Shown here: one piece after another, positions 60,801-64,000 of the stretch | How positions within the stretch are numbered: position 1 is the first letter of the stretch | Layout of the letters: the number at the start of each line of letters is the position of its first letter | Assembly: GCF_015159595.1 (NCBI RefSeq) | Contig: NZ_CP063304.1 | Coordinates: 186,001 to 250,000, forward strand | DNA length: 64,000 nt | Source of the DNA: Blautia liquoris | GTDB lineage: Bacteria > Bacillota > Clostridia > Lachnospirales > Lachnospiraceae | Direction: 5' to 3' | Translations under genes and position numbers: made by a program | Notes under the pieces: model-generated | Told to the model about the DNA's origin: nothing | The model's database searches: none | What the model saw: only the letters and a program-made list of their open reading frames with translations

Positions 60801-61043
60801 CTCTCAGACGTGATTCAAGGTCATGCCGGCGGTGTCGAGATCGATACACTGTTCATCGATGAGGGATTTGGTGCACTGGACGAACAGTCTTTGGAGCAGG
60901 CGATACAGACACTGGCTCGACTTGCTGATGGAAACCGCCTGGTGGGAATTATTTCGCACGTCAGCGAGCTGAAAGAACGGATTGACAGACAGGTCATTAT
61001 AAAAAAGAGCAATAAGGGAAGCTCGATTCATATTCGCAGCTGA
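57879..61043 (+). CDS. sbcC: DNA repair ATPase subunit SbcC
   Basis: A 1054-residue Rad50-like protein. Walker A GDTGAGKTTIFDAIAFALYG is near the N-terminus and signature SLSGGESFKASLSLALGLS with Walker B LFIDEGFGALDEQSL near the C-terminus. Between them lie two long coiled-coil stretches around the zinc hook CPVCGSTEHPA (about residue 525). It bridges and unwinds DNA ends for SbcD cleavage. It is followed directly by a terminator. Confidence 0.95.
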   Translation: MKPLHVTMSAFGPYAGKTELDLQTFGGQGLFLITGDTGAGKTTIFDAIAFALYGEASGDIRTTDTMRSDFAEPEMKTYVELTFLHRQKTYRVIRNPRYLRPKKSGEGTTAENADAVLEMPDGTVITGFRDVTAKITDLLGINYKQFKQIAMLAQGEFLKLLLADSKERGDIFHRVFGTELYQLAGRLLKERERDAKRNCEDAQNEIMQYFSLVSCSEDEWGTKFQTQLKDAAIHDSDELFEQVKKLVKKDRSLQENLREKLKDSQRRLSDQITVIAAATALNQLFDQRDTARKKEEEMLSHRDDHMRQKKDLEDAKHARYTIYPLEKDFLREQEKEDKLKEEIDVLQEKISVLSGQMNLAGDEYKKQTERAPEREKLASAMDHLAKMLPAYDQADLLKDQLRTLAKKRADLLDEQESLLRQKERMKIQKDELRAALEQMSNLEIQLARCEQESEQIQTKSEHLDNVKSHVDNLLKMKQESGKLQKDFQKAQDQFRKDSRIYDENEMAFYREQAGIMAEKLEDKTPCPVCGSTEHPAKAVIAGSAPSEAELLMLRKRTENSREKMQDCSRKAAAKAAETDLAGEQLKQMVEKLFSEGEFCTEGMFNSERLTNLQQLLDAQMLRCSELTKEYVQRKKMCQRSIRDKKAHKEQLALTERQLQENEARRSEVDEEKTHVSFEADSKAGELKNIQSSLEYEDRQQAKEQMMGWEKELKRQKDDFQKAEKAYYDLRNDHNSNRLLLGDKVEQYTETGRLKKKAFLLYQERLTAVGFKNEASYQAAKKTEDEIRESENRIRKFEDDQKSIVQELGRLEIETKGKERQDLDRLMAQKVQTEQEKEKIDGEFRKVLSRLGNNELILKSLEKVRKNFSEYTKKYLLISDLSKTANGELSGKQKLAFEQYVQAAYFRQILMEANKRLREMTNGRYELVRRESASDFRSQTGLDIDVMDHYTGRLRSVKSLSGGESFKASLSLALGLSDVIQGHAGGVEIDTLFIDEGFGALDEQSLEQAIQTLARLADGNRLVGIISHVSELKERIDRQVIIKKSNKGSSIHIRS

Positions 61044-61055
61044 GAGTGAACATTT

Positions 61056-61106
61056 AAATCCGACAGTCCGAGATTTTTACACTCGTTATTCTGTCGGATT
61101 TATTAT
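61056..61106. terminator. Bidirectional terminator after sbcC
   Basis: Perfect 11-bp arms AAATCCGACAG (61056-61066) and CTGTCGGATTT (61091-61101) around a 24-nt loop, between convergent sbcC and the ABC permease gene. Confidence 0.8.
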
Positions 61107-61124
61107 ACAGATTGTTCTCCAATA

Positions 61125-61778
61125 TCAAAAGTCTCTCTTCTTATATAATTTCAATGCAATCTGATATGAGATCAGCACAGTCAAAAGCCATATCAATATT
61201 CCGGAGGTTATTGCAGTTACTGGATTTTTGGAAAGCCATTCTATGAAACGGCTCAGAACTTTGCTTACGTGTTTCGAAATCACGATAATCAGGAATGCCA
61301 GCACCATCAGAGGCATGTATGTCATCATTTTTCCCTTGGCATATCCCATCTTGAAGAAAACAGGCAGCTGAAGAGTCTGAAGAAAACTAAGCACGAAGAA
61401 TAAGGTGACTACCACGATTAAGGTTTCTCTTGCTTCAATCGGTCTATGGAGAAGCAGAGATAGCAGGACGGATACAAGGCATGCGAATACACCAAGGCAA
61501 AGTTCCATCAGAATTGTGAACAGATACCGGCCGCCCACGACTGCGTTTCGGGAGATGGACAGCGAAATATACAGTTCATCCATATTGCATTTTTCGCCTA
61601 CGGCAAAGGGGTATCCGGTAAACATGAATCCATAAGCCATCAGGATGGAAATGGAGGAGGTATTCGACTGTACTGTGAAAAACAATGCAACTGCTATCAT
61701 GATGAACAGGTTTTTCATAGTCACATAAGGTCGCAGTGTTACATAATCCAACTTCAGAAATGACAGTGTTTTATTCAT
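61125..61778 (-). CDS. ABC-2 type permease
   Basis: A 217-residue membrane protein with about six helices (for example VTMKNLFIMIAVALFF, LCLGVFACLVSVLLSLLL, MPLMVLAFLIIVIS and ITSGILIWLLTVLISYQIAL). YGFMFTGYPFAVGEKCNMDELYISLSISRNAVVGGRYLF is the pattern of clostridial ABC-2 permeases controlled by YtrA-type regulators. It overlaps the ATPase gene upstream by 8 nt. Substrate unknown. Confidence 0.85.
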   Translation of the reverse strand: MNKTLSFLKLDYVTLRPYVTMKNLFIMIAVALFFTVQSNTSSISILMAYGFMFTGYPFAVGEKCNMDELYISLSISRNAVVGGRYLFTILMELCLGVFACLVSVLLSLLLHRPIEARETLIVVVTLFFVLSFLQTLQLPVFFKMGYAKGKMMTYMPLMVLAFLIIVISKHVSKVLSRFIEWLSKNPVTAITSGILIWLLTVLISYQIALKLYKKRDF

Positions 61779-62634
61779 CGGTTTTTCCCTCCTTGTTCAT
61801 GAATACGATAATCTCGTCAAGCGTGATCGGTTCCGTCAGCAGCTCATTTGGCAGTTTCCTGATATCAGAAGTTTTGACCATTGCCTCGAAGCCAGTGCTG
61901 TATTCTCTTGCGCCGATGAGAAGTTTTCGCTGTTCCTCATTGATCTCATAAAGGCTTCCTTTCGCAAGCGAGTAGTTTTCCATCAGATCATCTTTGAGCC
62001 CTGTGTAAACGATTTCACCATTCAGAATGAAAGTAATATAGTCTGCGATCTTCTCAAGGTCTGAAGTGATATGTGTTGAGAATAGGACACTATTGTTTTC
62101 ATCTGTCACAAATTCGCTTAGCAGATCACAGAGTTCCTCTCTGGCGACAGGATCCAGTCCGCTTGTCGGCTCATCCAGAACCAGAAAGGTGGCATGATGT
62201 GAGAGGGCAACCGAGACCATGAGTTTGACCTTCATTCCACGCGAGAGATCCCTTAATTTTTTCTTGCGGTCAATAGAAAACTTTTCAAGCAGCGATGCAT
62301 AAGTTTCACTGTTCCAATGTTGGTAAAAAGGTGAAACAGCCGTCTCAATATCGGATGCGTTCCAGTCCTCCGCAAAATAAGGAGTATCCATCACAATGCC
62401 GATCTTATCGTTGAACTGCCCGTTCATGCCCTGGCTGTCTTTTCCAAAAAGCTTTATATTCCCGCTGGAAATGTTCAGCATGCCAAGAATTGTTTTGATT
62501 GTCGTTGTTTTGCCGGCTCCGTTCGGGCCGATAAATCCCATGATGTAGCCCTTTGGTACTTTAAAAGAAATATTTTTTACGGAGAAATTTTCATATTGTT
62601 TTTCCAGACTAGTAACTTCTAATACATACTCCAT
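61771..62634 (-). CDS. ABC transporter ATP-binding protein
   Basis: A 287-residue ATPase: Walker A GPNGAGKTT, signature LSRGMKVKLMVSVALS, Walker B FLVLDEPTSGLDP and switch His region STHITSDLEKIADYI. The C-terminal extension of about 80 residues is typical of YtrB-like export ATPases. It lies between the GntR regulator (2 bp upstream) and the permease, forming one operon. Confidence 0.9.
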   Translation of the reverse strand: MEYVLEVTSLEKQYENFSVKNISFKVPKGYIMGFIGPNGAGKTTTIKTILGMLNISSGNIKLFGKDSQGMNGQFNDKIGIVMDTPYFAEDWNASDIETAVSPFYQHWNSETYASLLEKFSIDRKKKLRDLSRGMKVKLMVSVALSHHATFLVLDEPTSGLDPVAREELCDLLSEFVTDENNSVLFSTHITSDLEKIADYITFILNGEIVYTGLKDDLMENYSLAKGSLYEINEEQRKLLIGAREYSTGFEAMVKTSDIRKLPNELLTEPITLDEIIVFMNKEGKTDE

Positions 62635-62636
62635 TC

Positions 62637-63014
62637 TTATTCCCCCTCCCGATATAAGAGGTTCAACATCCGGATGACCTCTTCCTTTGTGATGCCTCCG
62701 GCCTTCGCTGTGCCAATCGCATCATTTAATGATAACTCAATCTTTCTCAGTGTATTTTCCCGTGCCATTTCCTTATTCTGCGGCAGGACATAACTTCCCT
62801 TGCCCTGTACACTGGTGATAAATCCTTCTTCCTCCAGATCATTATAAGCTCTGGTTGTTGTGATGACACTGATTTTCAGATCCCTCGCAAGCTGACGTAT
62901 GGAAGGCAGAAGCTCTCCCTCGGCAAGATTTCCGGAGAAGATTGCTTCCTTGATCTGCGATTTAATCTGTTCATAGATCGGAAGTTCCGATCGGTTCGAT
63001 ACGATTATTTTCAT
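62637..63014 (-). CDS. GntR-family regulator (YtrA subfamily)
   Basis: A 125-residue regulator with an N-terminal winged helix: IYEQIKSQIKEAIFSGNLAEGELLPSIRQLARDLKISVITTTRAYNDLEEEGFITSVQGKGSYVLP, followed by a short helical tail as in YtrA. The start MKIIVSNRSELP is the family norm. It is the first gene of the ABC operon and most likely represses it through the palindrome at 63051. Confidence 0.9.
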   Translation of the reverse strand: MKIIVSNRSELPIYEQIKSQIKEAIFSGNLAEGELLPSIRQLARDLKISVITTTRAYNDLEEEGFITSVQGKGSYVLPQNKEMARENTLRKIELSLNDAIGTAKAGGITKEEVIRMLNLLYREGE

Positions 63015-63050
63015 TTGATAGTAATGAAATCCTTTCGTAAAATTAAACAA

Positions 63051-63100
63051 CTGTATATATACATATATATACAGTATAATCACTATTATGAGTTTGTCAA
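63051..63100 (-). promoter_or_regulatory. Promoter of the GntR-ABC operon with a 24-bp palindromic operator
   Basis: On the minus strand TTGACA (63095-63100) and TATACT (63073-63078) are 16 bp apart. Directly downstream, 63051-63074 is a palindrome with perfect 11-bp arms (CTGTATATATA) and a 2-bp centre, overlapping the -10. This is the expected YtrA-type operator position. Confidence 0.8.
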
Positions 63101-63193
63101 GGAAAAAATGAAATAGCTAGCAGCAATTCGATGGAGCATTCTTTGCATACCTCAGTACTGGTCGGGAAACACTATGACTGGAGGTGTATCATT

Positions 63194-63967
63194 ATGTTCT
63201 CAAGAAAATCAGTGATCAGCTTCGGGATGGTCGCGATCCCGATAGCGATGCTCACAGCGACACAAGATCATGATATTCATTTTAATCAGCTGCACAAGGA
63301 AGATAATAGCCGAATTCGATATAAGAAAACCTGTGCACACTGTGGAAAGGAACTTACATCGAAGGATATCGTGAAGGGCTATCAATACGACAAGGATCAG
63401 TTTGTCGTAATTACCGATGAGGAAATCGAACAGATAAAGACAGAGAAGGAAAAGTCGATTCAGATCCTTCATTTTGCTAATCTGAATCAGATCTCACCTG
63501 TTTATTATGAGAAGACGTATCAGATTGTCCCGGAGGCCGGAGGCGAAAAGGCCTTTGAACTCCTGCGCACTGCTTTGATGGCAGAACAAAAAATTGCAAT
63601 CGGAAAGACAGTTATGGGAACGAAGGATACGCTGATGGCGATTATCCCCAGAGAAGAGGGGATGCTGTTATCAACGATGTACTATGCCGATGAAGTGAAA
63701 GAGCTTCAAAAGTCCTATACGAGACCGGAAGTCTCTGATCAAGAGCTAAAGATGGCGAAGACTTTAATTGATTCGATGGATACGCCTTTTGAACCATCAA
63801 AATATAAAGATGAATATCAGGCGAAACTGCGCGGCCTGATTGAGACTAAGATTTCCGGTAAAGAGGTCGTCGCACCGCAGGATGAAGGCCCGTCTAAGGT
63901 GATTGACCTGATGGAGGCCTTAAAAGTAAGCGTTGCAAATGCAAAAAAAGAAAAAGAGACAGCATGA
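63194..63967 (+). CDS. ku: Non-homologous end joining protein Ku
   Basis: A 257-residue bacterial Ku. ATG 63194 follows GGAGGTG. It starts SRKSVISFGMVAIPIAMLTAT, the Ku core opening, then HKEDNSRIRYKKTCAHCGKELTSKDIVKGYQYDKDQFVVITDEEIE and FANLNQISPVYYEKTYQIVPE. It ends in a Lys-rich tail. Ku homodimers bind double-strand ends and recruit LigD, whose gene would be expected just beyond the window. No LigD is visible in the remaining 33 bp. Confidence 0.93.
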   Translation: MFSRKSVISFGMVAIPIAMLTATQDHDIHFNQLHKEDNSRIRYKKTCAHCGKELTSKDIVKGYQYDKDQFVVITDEEIEQIKTEKEKSIQILHFANLNQISPVYYEKTYQIVPEAGGEKAFELLRTALMAEQKIAIGKTVMGTKDTLMAIIPREEGMLLSTMYYADEVKELQKSYTRPEVSDQELKMAKTLIDSMDTPFEPSKYKDEYQAKLRGLIETKISGKEVVAPQDEGPSKVIDLMEALKVSVANAKKEKETA

Positions 63968-64000
63968 GAATTAACAGCCCGCGTGTATCAAAAGAGAGAG

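Overview
The window looks like a chromosome segment of a low-to-mid GC anaerobic Bacillota, most likely a gut Lachnospiraceae (Clostridia). This rests on gene content and style: strong GGAGG ribosome sites with ATG/TTG starts, a pstSCAB-phoU-phoBR block, malQ-lacI-glgP, YesMN-controlled sugar ABC importers, a CcdA-thioredoxin fusion and Gram-positive family versions throughout. The assignment is inferred from protein resemblance only.

Layout. 1-1.9 kb (minus): end of an unknown gene and the t6A/ribosome modification operon tsaE-tsaB-rimI. 2-8.9 kb (plus): a small membrane protein, then a complete phosphate regulon, with Pho-box-like repeats in front of a PstS whose two halves are in swapped order. 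9-13.9 kb: glycogen/maltodextrin use (malQ, LacI regulator, glgP). 14-21.6 kb: proC, a heterodimeric ABC exporter, a Mg2+-type P-ATPase, VanZ-like protein. 21.8-27.5 kb: thyA-folA, a GtrA protein, a 616-aa Pro/Gln/Thr-repeat protein, tadA, CcdA-TlpA fusion.

28-36 kb is accessory DNA: an ABC exporter/YxeA/Xre cluster resembling peptide-immunity loci, nested fragments of IS3, IS66 and IS30 transposases, a TPR-alpha/beta hydrolase, a DUF3781/GyrI-like pair and an orphan KilA-N protein. 36-48 kb is a glycan-use locus: two permeases, a binding lipoprotein, YesM/YesN two-component pair, a GH106-like glycosidase, a frameshifted GH1 and an orphan C-terminal beta-sandwich piece. The same 68-bp promoter module precedes both the permease pair and the binding protein.

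48-56.4 kb is a decay zone: truncated rpoN, PTS EIIC and GT51 pieces, a complete IS200/IS605 element (tnpA, tnpB, right end), a LicT RAT/terminator leader that now drives a 44-codon LicT-beta-glucosidase chimera, a broken fic gene merged with a tnpB remnant, and a sugar-nucleotide reductase-like gene. A tRNA-Ser(CGA) closes this zone. 56.7-64 kb returns to housekeeping content: sbcD-sbcC, a GntR-controlled ABC exporter with a palindromic operator, and Ku of the NHEJ pathway, the last three next to each other at the right edge.

The items most worth a second look are the circularly permuted PstS, the duplicated 68-bp promoter module, the intact RAT leader in front of a deletion chimera, the paired GTAAT-N6-ATTAC operators, and the head-to-head transposase junction at a perfect 20-bp palindrome.
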